Shown: positions 45,641 to 59,700, counted from the first letter of the stretch. The stretch: DNA of 64,000 nucleotides from Desmodus rotundus (GCF_022682495.2 NC_071387.1:195340143-195404142), one strand, 5' to 3'. Translations and numbers: made by a program. The notes: generated from the letters alone by a model not told the origin.

Positions 45641-47739
45641 TGTTCAATGACCTTCAGTGAACTAAATTCAGAGGTTTTGTTATATTAAAATGGGAATATG
45701 ATTAATAGAAGGGTCAATTTGATAGAAATGAGGAAAATCTTCCTTTCTACTTTTTTTAAAGACAGATAATACCTGGATAACTATGTGTTTGACTTCCTTA
45801 ACAAATGTGTTTAATAAGATCGTTAAGGATTTTATCATAGTTGTATGTAGGTTGGGGTTGGTTTGGACTGACCTGGGGGAAGAAACTAAGGTTTATCTTT
45901 CACTCCATGATTCTATGATTTATACATTTACTTGGATTCCCTGATGCTTCTTTATTGCTAGAGCTCACAGTCCTGTAAATTTCAGAAAGCATTTATTAAT
46001 GAAATAAAACCTAGAACGTGCACACCATTCTTTACTTGGCTCTGTGGTTAATAGAGTGAACCTTTCAGAGCTCTGCAGTAAATCCCTCATTTGCTAGAAG
46101 GGTTACAGGCTGACCTGGCACTTTACATACTAAATCAAAAGGCAGCAAATTGAATAAACTCAGAAAAATTTTTAAAAATCACTTTAAAATGAATATTCTT
46201 GTCTCATAACCAATTCTTTTAAATAACAGGTCATCTCTATTTTACTGTAAAAGATTACATACAGTAATTGGTGACAATTAATCTCAGTGCAACTCAGGAC
46301 TTTTCCCCCGGATGGCATTAGTATAAACTGACAAGATTTCATCAACTGTTGCATATTTTTAAATCATTGCACTAAAATCATCAGTTTATTAATTCTATTT
46401 AAGTCTTTAGTTGTAGCTATTTTTTAGATCACTGACAATAAAAATGCTGCCACAAATAAATATGCCACTTATGATTTATCTCCTTATAGAGCTGCATACA
46501 GTCAGGCAGCTGCAGGGTTTGTTTTTTTTTTTCACCTTCCCATTAAGCTAAGCTGAACAATTGGCTTAAATTATAATCAGGATATTCTGGAACATTTTCC
46601 ATAAATAATCTTTTTCAATTAATAATATTATTAAAAATGCTTTCCAATGTAACATTCAGTGAAATTATTTTATTTTTTGATATTTCACACAAATACATTT
46701 AAAATTTGCTAGCACATGAAAATATCTAGTTTCCAAAATCAGTATATATGGAATGGATTAAAGTTTCCTAAGAGAAAAAGTTGTTTTTTACAAAATATTA
46801 ATTTATAGGAAAGTGTTTTTTCTGAAATGATATACTGAATCAATATTAAATATTTTAAGTTTCTATGAGAAAACATTGATTTGCATTGGGCAGCACCAAA
46901 CCAAAAGCAGTTCGGAGTGTGCCCGGGCCAGGGGTTTGGGGAAAGCTCTCTACAGAGAAAGACAGGAAGCAAAGCAAAGAAACTGTTGATTGGCTATACC
47001 TTAAAGCCTGGTTCCATGGTTGGATGTGTTGTCTTTAGTTTTTGACTTTGTAAACCGTAAGGCACTTACAAGCTCAGATTTTGCTTTGGTTAATTTAGCT
47101 GCTATAACATTAGAGCCACATTGGTTTCATGGCATCCTTATTTAATTAATTTAACACCACCCCCAAAACTCCAAAAACATAAACACAAAGAACAAGAGAA
47201 CAATCAAATCTGTATGAAAAGCAAGATGCTGATTTGTATTATTTTGTGGTTTCTTATATCTGCATATTTAATGTAATAAACTAGGGATTATGAATATTTT
47301 AACTTTATTTACACAAATACCAATGGCCAATGTATGAGAGTATACCTAGAAAAAGTCTATATATTTTTTTATACAAATATTTTTATATGTTATTTTTTTG
47401 TATGACTAGTCACAATTTGATTTTGTGATGCAAGAAAAATGGTAATCATGCTTACAAAGGAGCTTGCACTCTCTTGGGGTTTGAATTATCCCCCCTCCCC
47501 TTATTTGAGAAGTTTCCAACATATACACATATTTCTAGGAAATTATCAGGAATGTTTTAATTCCTGGAATCAGCATAGAAAATACTTCAAAAAGCTTTCC
47601 AGTTGATACCGAATACAGTGTTATTAACCATGGAGGAGTGTATAGTGATGGTTTTATAATATAAAACAGAATAGTTCATGTGAGCTCATGTGTGCTTAGG
47701 TATAAAATTGTGTTCCTGTTTATAGTAATAAACTGAAAT
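45641..47739. other. Repeat-poor AT-rich sequence
   Basis: Nothing classified was found. Between about 46140 and 46720 the sequence has balanced composition without repeat signatures and many homeodomain-type TAAT words, which would fit a conserved noncoding element. This is inference only. Confidence 0.35.
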
Positions 47740-47780
47740 AAGAAGCAATGCATGCTTTAGGTATACAAAATAGTGGTTTG

Positions 47781-47839
<59 letters not shown>

Positions 47840-48070
47840 TTACAATGTGACAACCACACTAAGTCTGGCAATCGTCTGTCATCGTGCAAACTTGTCACAA
47901 TATGATTGACCACATTGCCCTTTATCTTGTATGCACATCCCACAACCTCCCTCCGCTATGGCAACCATTAGCTGGATCTCCATTCTGAGTCTGTTGTTGG
48001 TTTGCTCTATTACTCATTTGCATTGTATATCAACTATATTTAAGTGAAAATGATCAAATATTCACATATA
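47740..48070 (-). mobile_element. Old L1 3' UTR fragment with embedded (AT)n
   Basis: The plus strand is the antisense of an L1M-type 3' UTR: 'aatagtggtttgacatacat', 'gtgacaaccacactaagtct', 'caatatgattgaccacattg' and 'tatggcaaccattagctgg'. A microsatellite interrupts it at 47783-47836. Confidence 0.78.
47783..47836. repeat. (AT)n microsatellite
   Basis: More than 20 consecutive AT units preceded by a few ACAT units, within the old L1 3' UTR. Confidence 0.95.
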
Positions 48071-51000
48071 AGGGAATGAATGAATAAATATGAGAAATTT
48101 TAAAAAGTGGCTTGTTAGCATAAAAAAAGCAGTCGATGTGAATCAACTCACTCTGGCCTATGTTTTATCACTCATATTGTTTAATAACTTTGTTAAGTTA
48201 TATATTCTTATGAAATTTCTGATAAATTTACAATATAATGAAGTGAACTGGGTAGAATTTATGCACCTTCAAATTTTCTTGGACCTTAATATTCTATAAA
48301 TATGTAAACATGGTATTTGGCTTAGCCATTTTTGGCTCTGAGATGTTACATTGTTTCCAAAATGTAACATCTTTGTAGCAGCATCATTTAGTAAAGCATT
48401 AAAATATCTCTGGCTTCCCTATAGTTTTCTCTTTCTCACTTTAATATGTTGCTGGAATTTGCAGTTCTTTCTCATCAAGAGTTTAAAGACATTCAAGTTA
48501 AATGAATGTGTCTTCACTACTGTCCAATTCAGTGGAGAGGTAATGCAAGCTCTAGTAAAGCTGTTGGAGAGTAGCGGAGGATTTGGGGTAAAGTCCTCAG
48601 TTTGGAAAAAGGCTAAGAGCTGTGTTTTCCACCAGCTGTGATGTCAAAACTCTGATGCCTGGATGAGCCCTAGAAATGTGGTAACATCTGAAGGAGAGCA
48701 GATAAATGGCAAACCTAATACTGTGTGCTACTGAGCAGTTTTCAATCTCATCAAAAAGTTCAAGTTCTTTTTATGGAATTGAAGAAGCACAGAAACATAT
48801 AGGTCTCCCTTCAACCCCTTCCCCAATAACTTATTATAAGCTTTCATGGTATAATAGACTAATAGACTTGGAGATAAAAATTCTCAACAGCCTAATGTTA
48901 GGAATGTGGTATTGTTTTTATTTTGACAGATAAAGGACAGATAAAAGGCAGAGAATGACAGAAGGAAAATTTCAATATATTTTGCACAATGCAGTCCTAA
49001 AACCATATTCACACCTATGGCTTATTATTTAGCTTTTTAATAACCCAAAATGCTATGCAACTGAGCCTAGTGTTTAATTTTGTTATTTCAAATAACGGTG
49101 CAGTGACTTGACTTCTTTCTACAATTGTGAAATATGTATTTTAATATTATGAAAATAGGTCCTGTGACATTTTTCTTCTTCAAAAATGATGCTTAAAGTT
49201 TGAGCCATAAACTCAAATTTCATGGGCTATCATATTTGCAAAACTAAAACTGAGCAGATTAAATTCTTTCCTTTCTGCAAATCCTCTGGTTTCTCCTCAC
49301 CATTTCGCTTGCTTAGCGTACATTTTTCCCTTTACAATTGTCCATACATTATTATGTCCTCACACCTCCTGCCCGACAAGCCACGGTCATTTCTGCCTGG
49401 AGAGTGTAACTGTCAGTTGTAGTGGAGGAGGCAAGGAGAGGGATGTAATTTGAGTGTCTGAAGGATTTGCTAACCATATGAGTGTGATGGGCTAGCAATT
49501 AGAACTACAGTCCCCCTGATTTTCACTTTGCCCTTTTAAATCGAGCATTTTATAATATTGAGAAAGTAAGACAGTCATAATTTAACTTTGTTAATGTTGC
49601 AACAAATGTAGGCTTTAAAATAAAATGTGTTCTCATTAAGATGTCTTCTAACATCCAGATAGTTTGCATTTGGTTACTTGGTAAAATTGTTAAGGAAAGG
49701 AAGGACTACAGATTAAAAACAACAACAACAACAAACTACTTTCTATCTAAATAAGCACATATACATTTATGTGCTTATATATACATATACATATATATGT
49801 ATATATAATCTTCATTAATAGCGTGAATATTCACTTTCAGTAGATTCACATTTCACTTTCTTTTTATGGTTTTGCTTATTGGTAGCAGTGATTCTATTTT
49901 TATTTTGAAGTAATTGTTCTTTTGACTCAAACTGACATGAGCACAAATTAAAAATTAATTAGTTAGCGAGTATTTCAAATGTTATCTCTTTATTTTTTTT
50001 CTACATCTGCCTTCAAAAGATGGAAAAGGAAATGCAGAAAAGTAGATCCCGTTCCTGCCAAAAAGAGCAAGTGTTGAGGCTTGCCAGCAGAAATTACCTC
50101 TATATCTCAAGATTTTTTAAACACGAGAAATCTTTTTTGAAAGAAGTTCCATTCTCATTTGCAGATCACAAAACTATTTTTGCTTCTTGTCCATTCTCAC
50201 ATTTGGATATAACAATTTCATTTCTGAATGTATACATGAGCCACCTGGCTCGCTTTTCATCCTCAGCCTAATGGGTGAATGGAATGAGAGCTCCAGCAGC
50301 TTGAGGCAAATCTAGAAAGGGCTGCTCTGACGATTTCTAACTCCTGAAAATAGCGCACTGCCTCTCTAATAGTGTGTTCCATTTATTTAAATTGTTGTAC
50401 GAAGGGAAAATGATTTTTCCTTCTGTTGCGCTTTCCATTATTTTCAGCGTCTTTTGCCATTTGACTTGATTCACTGACTCCAGGACCCCAGTCACCTTCC
50501 TAAACAGAACATTGGAAACAGATAACTTTCCCAAGGATGGGAGCTTTTAAATTTTTCACAGATCAAATGCAATCGCATATCCGATTAATTATTGAAATAT
50601 ACATGTCCAACATAACATGGGTATTTTTGCAACTGGTGACAAATTGAAAATAGCTCTTCATCTGCAGCTATAACTACTGAATATAGGATTAGAACCCAAG
50701 CAATACCCTCAGCAATGCTTAAAGACAGGCTCATTCCTAAGGAGTAAAAAAAAAAAAAGAACGGGGCATCAATTTTCTACACTTTTGCCAAGTATTCATC
50801 ATTTTGAGATAAAAATGCCAATATGTTGTCGCTCAAGAATTTTTTATTTTTTCTATTTTTACACTTTTTGTTTATTTATCAGTGTCTCCCCTTATTTCAT
50901 AATGAATTTAAAGTGAACTAAATGCACACATTGCAAAAGGAGATGCCGAAACGTGATTTGGAAAATAAACGGCGTGAGGAGAGCAAATGCCAGCGAGAAA

Positions 51001-52034
51001 GACAGTGGCGGCAGAGCACACGTGCACGCTTTGGTCGTGATTAGTCGCCAAGTCGTTACTAAAAGGGGCTGAGAGTTGAACTAATCTCAAAGTCAATGCA
51101 AAGAAATGGCATAAGCAATTAAAGAATTCATGAAGATAAGAAGATCAAATAGTTACAAAGAAGAAAGAAAATTATACCACTAAAAGCGACTTTTAGTTAA
51201 AATTCAATAAAATCAGTTGTTAATAAGTTAGAAAAATGAAGTGCACATATCCTTTTCTGCTGTTGCCCAGAATACTTGCGTAATTACAGGAGTTAAATGG
51301 TTTCATAGTAGCCTTTAGCATAAGCCATTTAAACATGGAGAATAACAATAATAGTGTCAACAAAAGCAATACTACATACCCTAACCTTGACACAGTCATT
51401 TTTGATATACTGCCCTTCCGTTGATTTTGATTTTCAGAAGTGAGAGTGTAGGATCGCCCTGTGGAGACCGCTCTCTGATCCATCAAGAGTGTCCACCAGC
51501 CCTGAGAGTCCATGAATATTGAAGGAAAGCCTTTTTTATAAGCATCAGTCTCCAGAGGTTTCTGTTCAACTCTAGCTCATTGTGACTTGCTTACCACAAA
51601 ACCAAAGCCTGAAGAAAAGTAAAAAAGACTCCAATCTTATATTCTTCTTAACAGCAATGTCCTCCCGTTTGCAAAACTCTAACAAGGAACCACTTTTTAC
51701 CTGGGTTAGAGTAATCCTCAACAGCTTGAAGTATATATAAAATAACTACAAGGTAATATACAATATTGGCTTCCCAAACAGAGATTCAATTTAAAGTGGT
51801 ATTTATATCATGTTAATCACACTATTTCCCTCAGAGTCATTGTTTTCAAATGCAGTTTGATTTATTTACACCCAGGCTTATTACCTGCAGGAAAAGCATC
51901 TAGTATTCTCATCAATATTAGGATTCAAGTCCCCAGACATGATCAGTTCTGCCCTGTAGTATGTCCTCAAAATAAGAACAAAATAGTTCTGCAAAGAGAT
52001 CCTGCTTCAGAGATAACAGCATGCTTTGTTTTGT
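48071..52034. other. Repeat-poor sequence, possible conserved noncoding blocks
   Basis: Contains an AAC repeat (49718-49735) and a perfect small hairpin (49751-49778). The stretches 50020-50700 and 50900-51110 are free of recognised repeats and retain more CpG than their surroundings (for example 'gacagtggcggcagagcaca'). No splice-framed exon was evident. Confidence 0.4.
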
Positions 52035-52190
52035 AGTTCTCAAGCTGGGCCTCATATTAGAATCATATTAAAATGTCTGGTTCCTGCTCCCAGAGATTCT
52101 GATTTAATCACCCTGAAGTTGGATGCAGTGAATTGGGTATTTTTAAAAAGCACTGAGGTGATTTTAATAAGCTGAGACTCACCACGTTAA
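52035..52190 (+). mobile_element. MER5-type hAT-Charlie element
   Basis: The order of motifs is that of MER5A/B: 'gtagttctcaagctgggcct', 'tagaatcatattaaaatgtc', 'cccagagattctgatttaat', 'gggtatttttaaaaagcact' and 'gaggtgattttaataagctg'. Ends are eroded. MER5 is symmetrical enough that strand is less certain than identity. Confidence 0.82.
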
Positions 52191-54379
52191 ACCAATCAGT
52201 TCCAGCTAACCAGGAAATTAAAACAAGTCTAGTGAGAAAGATCTAGGCTCATAAACTGAAAGTTCATTTCGTTTTCTTAAAGTTTCCAGAGTTACAGCCA
52301 ATTCTTCTAACATTTATTTTTCCTGAAAATATTGATGTAGTGAGGGATCTAACTATGAAAATGAAAACATAAAAGTTCTAACACCCAACAAAATGAAAGA
52401 TAACAACACATTAGAGGGACCAAGCCTTGGAGGTCCTGACTTAATGGAAATCAAAAAACAAAAATAAGTTCAGTAGCCAGATCTTTGTCATTTGAATGAG
52501 TTTTAATATAAACACACACACACACACACACACACACATGCACACCATATAACCATTGTATTTATTCTGAATTCATCTGGAGGTCTCTCCTGCTTACCTG
52601 AAGATCTCTTTCTATATACAGCAAGACAAAAGCTTTTTGATCCAAGGAAAGAATGTCCACTTGATTATATGAAATGAAGAATTTTGTAGTTCAAGCTCAG
52701 ATCATCTGCATTGGATTGGAAGTTACTGATGAATTCACCAAATAAATGGGCTCTTAAAGCAATAGTTTCAACCACCAAACAACCAAGTCACAAAGCCTCT
52801 CACATGAAGACTGTGTTAGGCATGGGAGTGTAGACTCATGGGCTAGCCTTTAATCAAAATGAGGCTTGGAAAATGTTCTTTTCTGAGAAGATCAGAATGG
52901 GTGGGAATTAGGTACAGACTCTCACTCTGCCTTCAAAGGACCTGAGGCAAATATATCCCCCCATGAAGACAAAAACACATGAATTTAGAAGTCTTCTCAT
53001 TGTGCTCAAAAATCATAATATATAGACTGTGTATCACAAGTGACATTTAAAAGATAACTCCTATCCATTAGGTTCAAGCACAATCACACCATCTTCTACT
53101 TATTTGAGAGTAGGGGAAGGGCGGGTAGACGCTAAAGTGGATTATTTTACTCCTCCCCTCCATAAGGTGTGCTGCACCCTCAGTAAGGCCAGCTGCGTAT
53201 GGTTTTGAACGAATGTGCACCTTGTGAGAATCTGTACTATCTATCCTCCCCTTGTTCTCCTTTTGATAAATTGCTTCCTTGTACTCGGTGACAATACTGT
53301 TTTCCTTTTGGGAAACTTCTCAGCCTTTGGTGGTGTCCCTGACCTTAAGTGCACCATCCTCGGGCAGCTGGTAAAGGTCTAGTGAAAAAAACTGGCTATG
53401 TAGATGCTCTTTCTTCAGTGTGAAATCCATCATGCCAGCCTATTTGCACCCGTTAAAGTTTATTAAATGTTGGGCTGCTTTTCTCTCACTGGTTCCTTTT
53501 TATAGTAAGTGATGCAATGAGAAATAGGGTTCTTCCCTTCTATGAAGCATGTGTTTCTTTCTGAAGTTTATTTTATTTAGGGATCTTTGCTCCCTCAGCT
53601 CTCAGATGGATTTTGAAAAATCAATGATTCTGTAGCTTTTTTGGACTAGTCCTAACGTTACTGCAACAGTGAGAGTCTCTTGTGACATCCTACCTCCTTA
53701 TAGTCAGCAGAGGTCAGCTTGGCTGCCATTAGCATCTGACTCTGTGGATCCTTGTACCTTCCACAGCCTTTCAAATCAGACAGCGGTGCCCAAAGAGTTG
53801 GGGATTGAGTGGACATGCAGGTCATCTCACATCTATTATGAGACACTGCAAGAAATGTTAAATAATGGCAAGATTATGCAATTTGAAAATCACATTTTTA
53901 CCTAGAGTTATCTTGCTAGTAAATGGAAAGCAACTCTTGTCTAGACACATGGATATTCCTGGAATCGTCTGAGAAAATATTTCTCAGCTCAGTTGTGTGC
54001 TTAGCAGTATTTATGAGATACACTTGCTAAGGTTTTTGTTTACACACCGCATGACTGAGAAGGGGTTAACAATATGGCGTAGAGTCCAAACACGGGCCAA
54101 ATACACAGCTTAGATTCACAATGTGCTTCCTTTATAATTTTTGATAGTTATTGTTATGTCATTATTTTCTATAAAGCTAATTAATAAAAGAAAGGATATT
54201 GATAGAAGGGTTATTTTGACAGGAAAATGAAAGTTAGTAAAAATACCTAATACAGTAAACTTAAAAAAAAGGCCACTATTTTTATTAAAACAACTGTTAC
54301 AAAGAGAGCCACTGTGTCATCATCAGCCAATAGGTGTAAAATTTAAAAAGTAATACCCATACTTGTGAATATTTGTTAG
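52191..54379. other. Unclassified sequence
   Basis: Contains a (CA)n microsatellite at 52512-52538. No gene or repeat family was recognised. The 53.1-53.4 kb part is GC-richer. Confidence 0.35.
52512..52538. repeat. (CA)n microsatellite
   Basis: About 13 uninterrupted CA units. Confidence 0.95.
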
Positions 54380-54600
54380 TTTTATTTTGTATCCAGCACT
54401 GTAATAAATGCTTTACATAGATTATAGCATAATTATTTCTATAAAAAATACAAAGATATTACTTGCCTCTCATTTTATTAATAATAATACTGAGAATCAA
54501 TTTTCCAAATCAGTAAAATGATGGCATCAGAATTCTATTGTAAAGAGTCTAAATGCATAGCCCTTAATTTTAGCCACTATATTATCCTATTTTCCTAGCT
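54380..54600 (-). mobile_element. MIR SINE
   Basis: The plus strand shows the antisense MIR pattern: 'tccagcactgtaataaatgc', 'tttacatagattatagcata', 'cctctcattttattaataat' and 'tagcccttaattttagccac'. It is strongly diverged. Confidence 0.65.
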
Positions 54601-54934
54601 GTGCATTTGCCTTTACTTATCTACTAGAAATCCATGTCTATGTAAATGCTTACCCCAATATTTGTTGTCATTTTTTTTGCTCTGTCATGGATGTACAGAT
54701 AATTTGTGATTAAACTAGAGCTAATGATTGTTGTACATTATTCAGAATGGATGGAAAAAACAACCTAGATATTTGTTCAGCAGCACATTTTCCTTAGGAA
54801 ATAGTTCCAAAAGACATAGCGATATTTTTGTTGCACAAAAAGTTAGCCTGCTGGCCTCTGATAATATGGGAAAATTAAGAGAAATTTTTGCCTAAATTCT
54901 CCTTTGAAATCCTTACAAGGAAAACAAATAAATC

Positions 54935-55182
54935 ATCAAAATAGAACCAGAGACTTAGAAATAAAGAACAGACTGACCACTAGTGACCAGAGGGGAGGAG
55001 GGTGGGGAATAATGGGGCAAAGAAGAGGAAAGGGCAAGCCAAGCAACACAGATAGAGGACTCATGGGCTGCACAATGTGGGGGGGGGAGGGGATTGACTG
55101 TGGGAGTGGGGTCAGGGCAGGGAGAGCAGCGGGTAAAAAGGCAGAGCAGCTGCAACTGAACAACAACAACAACAAAATTAAA
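54935..55182 (+). mobile_element. 5'-truncated L1 3' UTR
   Basis: A purine-rich block with G runs (for example at 55079-55087), ending in 'gcagctgcaactgaacaaca' and an A-rich tail with AAC units. It matches the sense orientation of a bat L1 3' end. The AAC repeats probably arose in the tail. Confidence 0.75.
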
Positions 55183-55725
55183 AAAAGAAAATGCAGAATG
55201 ACAGGAAAGGAATAGAAGAGCACAGACCTCTAAAATTCCACTTCCCCAGAAAGGCAAAGAGAACACTAGAAAAGAAAAATCAACTTTTCAAACTGTGGAA
55301 TTTACCACAATGTTACAACAATCTTAGAGTTTATTCAAGAAAACAATGAAATCTACTGTTAAGAACAGCAAGCTTTATAGCCTTTTTACTTGCCTATTCC
55401 CATCCCACTATCAGATCTCTACAATAGCTTTGAAAACCGTGAGTGTTGCAACAATAACAGTAGCTCAGAAAACTGACATCCTAGGAGTCATTAGAAGGGG
55501 CACTTCTGGATTTGAAGCTCTTAAAAGCTTTGTGTGCAGAGAAATGCATCTGACCTATCTGTAAGTTTCATGGAAACCCCCCCCACCTTGCAGTCTTGTG
55601 TTTATTTTACCCAATGCAAAGCTTTTTCAGTGCAAGGAAAATGAGTGCATTAATCTGCACATTAGAGAAACTCAATTAATCCAAGCTGGACACTATGGCT
55701 ATGCATTCAACTTGGTTATTATGAA
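55183..55725. other. Nothing recognised
   Basis: No repeat family or coding signal was recognised. Confidence 0.3.
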
Positions 55726-55727
55726 TT

Positions 55728-56775
55728 AAATTAACAAAATATCTATACCTAGATACATAATTCAAGTACCAAAGTCAGAGAATACCTTAAAAGTAGCAAT
55801 AGAGAAATGACTCACCATGTGCAAACTATCCTCAATAAGGTTAATGGTGAATTTCTTACCAGAAACTACAAAGGTAATGCGTGATGATGTATTCAAAGTG
55901 CTCAAAGGAAGACTGTCAGCTAAGAATATTAAATGCAGAAAAACTATCCTAGGAAGTGAATGAGAAACTAAGTCATTACCAGATAAACAAAACTGAGAAT
56001 CTGTCAATATCAGAGCTACCTTGGAAAAATATTAAAGGGTAAGAGCACTAGGAAATAACTCAAACACTTGAAGAAATTTTTTAACTTTTCTAAATTGTTC
56101 TTCAAGTACAGTAGTCTCCATTTTCCACTCACGCCTCCCTCAATCTAGCCACTTGAAGAAATTTAAAAAAAATACTAATAAAGGTAGCTCCATAGGTAAA
56201 TATAAAACATTATACACATTTCAACATTTTTGAAAATACTTTTATTTCATTTGATATAAAAATAACTCCATAGAGCATAAAAACATATTCTGATGAGTCT
56301 ATAATAGATAAAGATGTAATTGGATGACCATAACAATGCAAAGAAGGAGGAGGGATAATATTGAAATTAAATTGACATTAACTGGAAGTCGATGACTCTA
56401 AATTAAAGTGTTAGATGTGATCCCCAGAGGGGTTACTAATAAAATACTTCATATAATATAATTATGGTAGATACAGGGGCTAAAAATGGTGTAGCACAAA
56501 ATGTTCGACACAAAACTAGGCAGCAATGGAAGAAGAGGAACAAGAAAGACAAATTACATATTAAGAACACAGTAGGATATTGGACTAAATGCTACCTTAT
56601 CAGATATCCGTAATTACATTAATGGTGAGGAAAATCTCTGCAGTCAAAAGACAGAGATTGATGGATAAAAACATTGTCCAACTATGTGATGTCTACAAGC
56701 AACACATTAGACTCAAAGTCATAAATATGTTAAGTAGGCAAAGGAAAGTGGAAGTGGATAATATAACTTTTTAAC
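55728..56775 (+). mobile_element. Old L1 fragment: ORF1 3' part, inter-ORF region, ORF2 start
   Basis: The left part (55728-56050) is a degraded ORF1 3' region, recognisable from 'agtacc.aagtcagagaatac', 'gcaacagag'-type and 'agaaactacaaaggtaatgc' remnants followed by 'aagtgctcaaaggaagactg'. The right part (56590-56775) resembles the start of ORF2 in older L1s ('aaaagacagagattgatgga', 'ctacaagcaacacattagac'). Stops are frequent in all frames. A 70-bp L1 micro-insertion lies at 56080-56149. Confidence 0.68.
56065..56164 (-). mobile_element. 70-bp L1 3'-end micro-insertion with 15-bp duplication
   Basis: The sequence cacttgaagaaattt occurs at 56065-56079 and again at 56150-56164. Between them lie 70 bp that read, on the minus strand, as the last part of an L1 3' UTR ('gtggaaaatggagactactg') and a degraded A-rich tail. 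It is an extremely 5'-truncated L1 insertion inside the older L1. Confidence 0.8.
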
Positions 56776-59700
56776 TGTAATTTGAATCATTTTCTAAAAA
56801 CATCATTTTTCTATATCATTACATTTGATTGAACAATTGCTATAATCTTTGCTTGTGGCCAGTTGACATGCCATCTCCTTCATTAAAATCCCCTTATGCC
56901 ACCACTAAAAATTTTTCTTTCAAGTGCTCTGTGACTCTATAATAATATAAATATAATTATTAGTAGTATTTCATCTACAGCACATACTATGTCTTTATGA
57001 TGTGTTTGGTACACTTCTAACAATTATTCTATAGCACCAGGAAATACTAAATTTCTCATTTACTTTTACATTCCTTGAGTGACTAACTAGTTGAATTATA
57101 CACAGTAGGTACATTCAAATTATATTTGTTGAATTAACTTTAATTTCTCTTGTATGATATGTAAGATACTAATGGATATAAAAGGAATAAACTAACATTC
57201 AAATAGATTGATTCTAAAAATAATAATTTGAATATTTTAGTAAGCTTAATTTTTAGATTTATTTGAGTCATTTTTCTCCTTTGGTTCCAACTCTATTTGC
57301 ACATGTAATTAGGCATGGTATTTTACATTGTTAGTCTGTGTCCTGTAAAAAACAGCAAGGTACCCATTGCAAAATTTTTTGCCTAGCTAACTTAAGCCAC
57401 AGAAAATTTTTGGTCCATGTTTGGCTTTTTCAAAAATGTTAATAGCTTCTTGCAAGTCTGAAGTTCAATTGTAATGGTACTTCTGTTATGTAATAGTTGT
57501 CTTACACCCATAATTTATTACTTGAAATTTGCTATTTTCTTTCTGTTTAAATAAATGTTTTGTTTCCTTGTTATCTTATTTTTAACTGTGGTATATAATT
57601 TTTGAGGAGCACAAAATGTAAACAATAAATTATAACAACATCAGCCCCTAAACTAAGAATATCTTCGGCTTAGAAGGCAGTTTGCTTCTCTCGGTTATAA
57701 ATCTGTCATATCTTATGCATGAAGGGATATTTACACCTGTCTGAGTCTGCTTCTTTCAGCTGATATGTCATGAATAGTTGTAGCCAATCATGGTTTACCA
57801 TCATATTTTCAAATTAAGTTGTAAAGGAAAAATCAAGTTTTGTTTATTACAATATTTTAAAACCTAATTTTGAGATCTGTGATTAAATGGGTGTTGATCT
57901 TTCATGTGTTTAAAATAAACCATCAACATTCAGGATTCTTAAAATTATAATAATCATTACCATAGAAATCAGACCTTTGTAAGTACCTTTATTTAAAAAT
58001 GTTATTTGCTGCTTATTAAACTATGGATGTTTTAAACAATTATGAAATTCATCAAATATTTTCAAAATATACCTCAGATAAGTACTCCAAACAAATATGT
58101 GAAACTTACTTTCCCCTTATTCTTACATCACTTGTATATTTATCTGTTTCACATCCCATTTGGTTTCTCAGCTCGCCCCCTCCACTGTCTGAAGCCCACC
58201 TATGGCAAGTTGACATTTCTCTAAAAACGTGTAGAAAATTTGCAAGTGCAAGAAAAGGTAAAGTAAAATCTAATGAACAGCCAAAGCCCAGCAGCACTTC
58301 ACGTCTAAACTGCTTTGCACTGTTGAAGAAGAAGCTTTTCACATCATTCTGATGGAACCTTCTGCCACCCCATCAACTGTATTAAATTTTCTCCCAGATC
58401 ACAGCTATAGATTATGGGGGAGTTTGTTGGAAATCAAATGAGTGAAATATGCTTGCTTATGTTTGGCTCATTCCTTTTTTTCTCATCTCCTCTACAATTC
58501 ATGAAGTGTTTTTTGTGTAAAGTAGTTTCCAACCAGTTGGAAGTCGGCAAAAATTTAGCATTAATGAGTTCATTTCCACTAAAATTGGCTTATTACCATG
58601 CAGACCTCTAGTGTTATATGCTAGTGGTTTTTATAGTCATTTCTTTTATTCTTTATAAAAATATTATTTTACCTGCCACATTTGCAAATAATAAGAATAG
58701 TGAGACTCTCTTTTTGTAATTGCAAGTAATAAAAATATTACTTCAGTAAGGTATAGTAAATTTACTTAGTAAAATAAAAACTTTATGCAAAGAAAGCATG
58801 CATGATAGCTGAGAAATTTTTATTAACCCTATTGTCTTTAAAATTAATGTTACAGTGATGATCCGGTTATTAATAAAATGCTAAATAATAGGGATTTATG
58901 AATAAAAATAATTCTAGGTATTATAAATACAATGTTCTTCAGATAATATCATATAAGAATTTTATGTGCTGAACGGATTTAAAAATACTTGAAACAGGCA
59001 TCTGGTCAAAAGTTCATATATATTTGTGTGTGTATATATATATGTATATATATAGACAGAGACGTAGATATTAATAATTTACAATAACCACTGATTGATA
59101 TTATTTAATTTGCTTGTTTATATTTTATGCAAATGGTTATCCTAATTTATAAAAGGGAATATTAACAAATAAATATTTCTTTTGTTTTCTCTTTGCCTTA
59201 GCTCATTTCCCTTCTTGATGTATCTAAAAGTAAGGTAAAATTAATTATTTATCTTCAAGAAAAAGTCCTATAGAAATCATAACTTTTCAATAGTATTGAC
59301 ATTTCTTACAAAAAATTGAAAGAAACAGTAACTAATAAACTTCTCCATGATTTATATTATTTTGCTATTGACTGAGAGAGTAGACACTAAATATGCTATT
59401 CAGCAGTACAATTTTTATATAAAATTAGATCTTAGATTCGGTGAACATAATTGTATTTACCAGTCTAAAAAATATTATTTTTGAATTACATTAAATACAG
59501 ACATAAAATATTTATTTTTTAGATTTAATGGAGAAAAATAAATTCACAGTATTTATTTGGCAATTTATAACTCTGAGTGAATAATATTTAAGAAAAAATC
59601 ATTTTCTTAAAATATATTTACCTCTCCTCTTTGATAGAAAATATGTTTCAAAACTATAGATTAAACATTTATAAAATTTATTTTGAGTATTTTTATAAAA

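Noticed and set aside
47783..47836. Regular repeat array considered as CRISPR or satellite
   Set aside because: It is a plain AT dinucleotide run without spacers.
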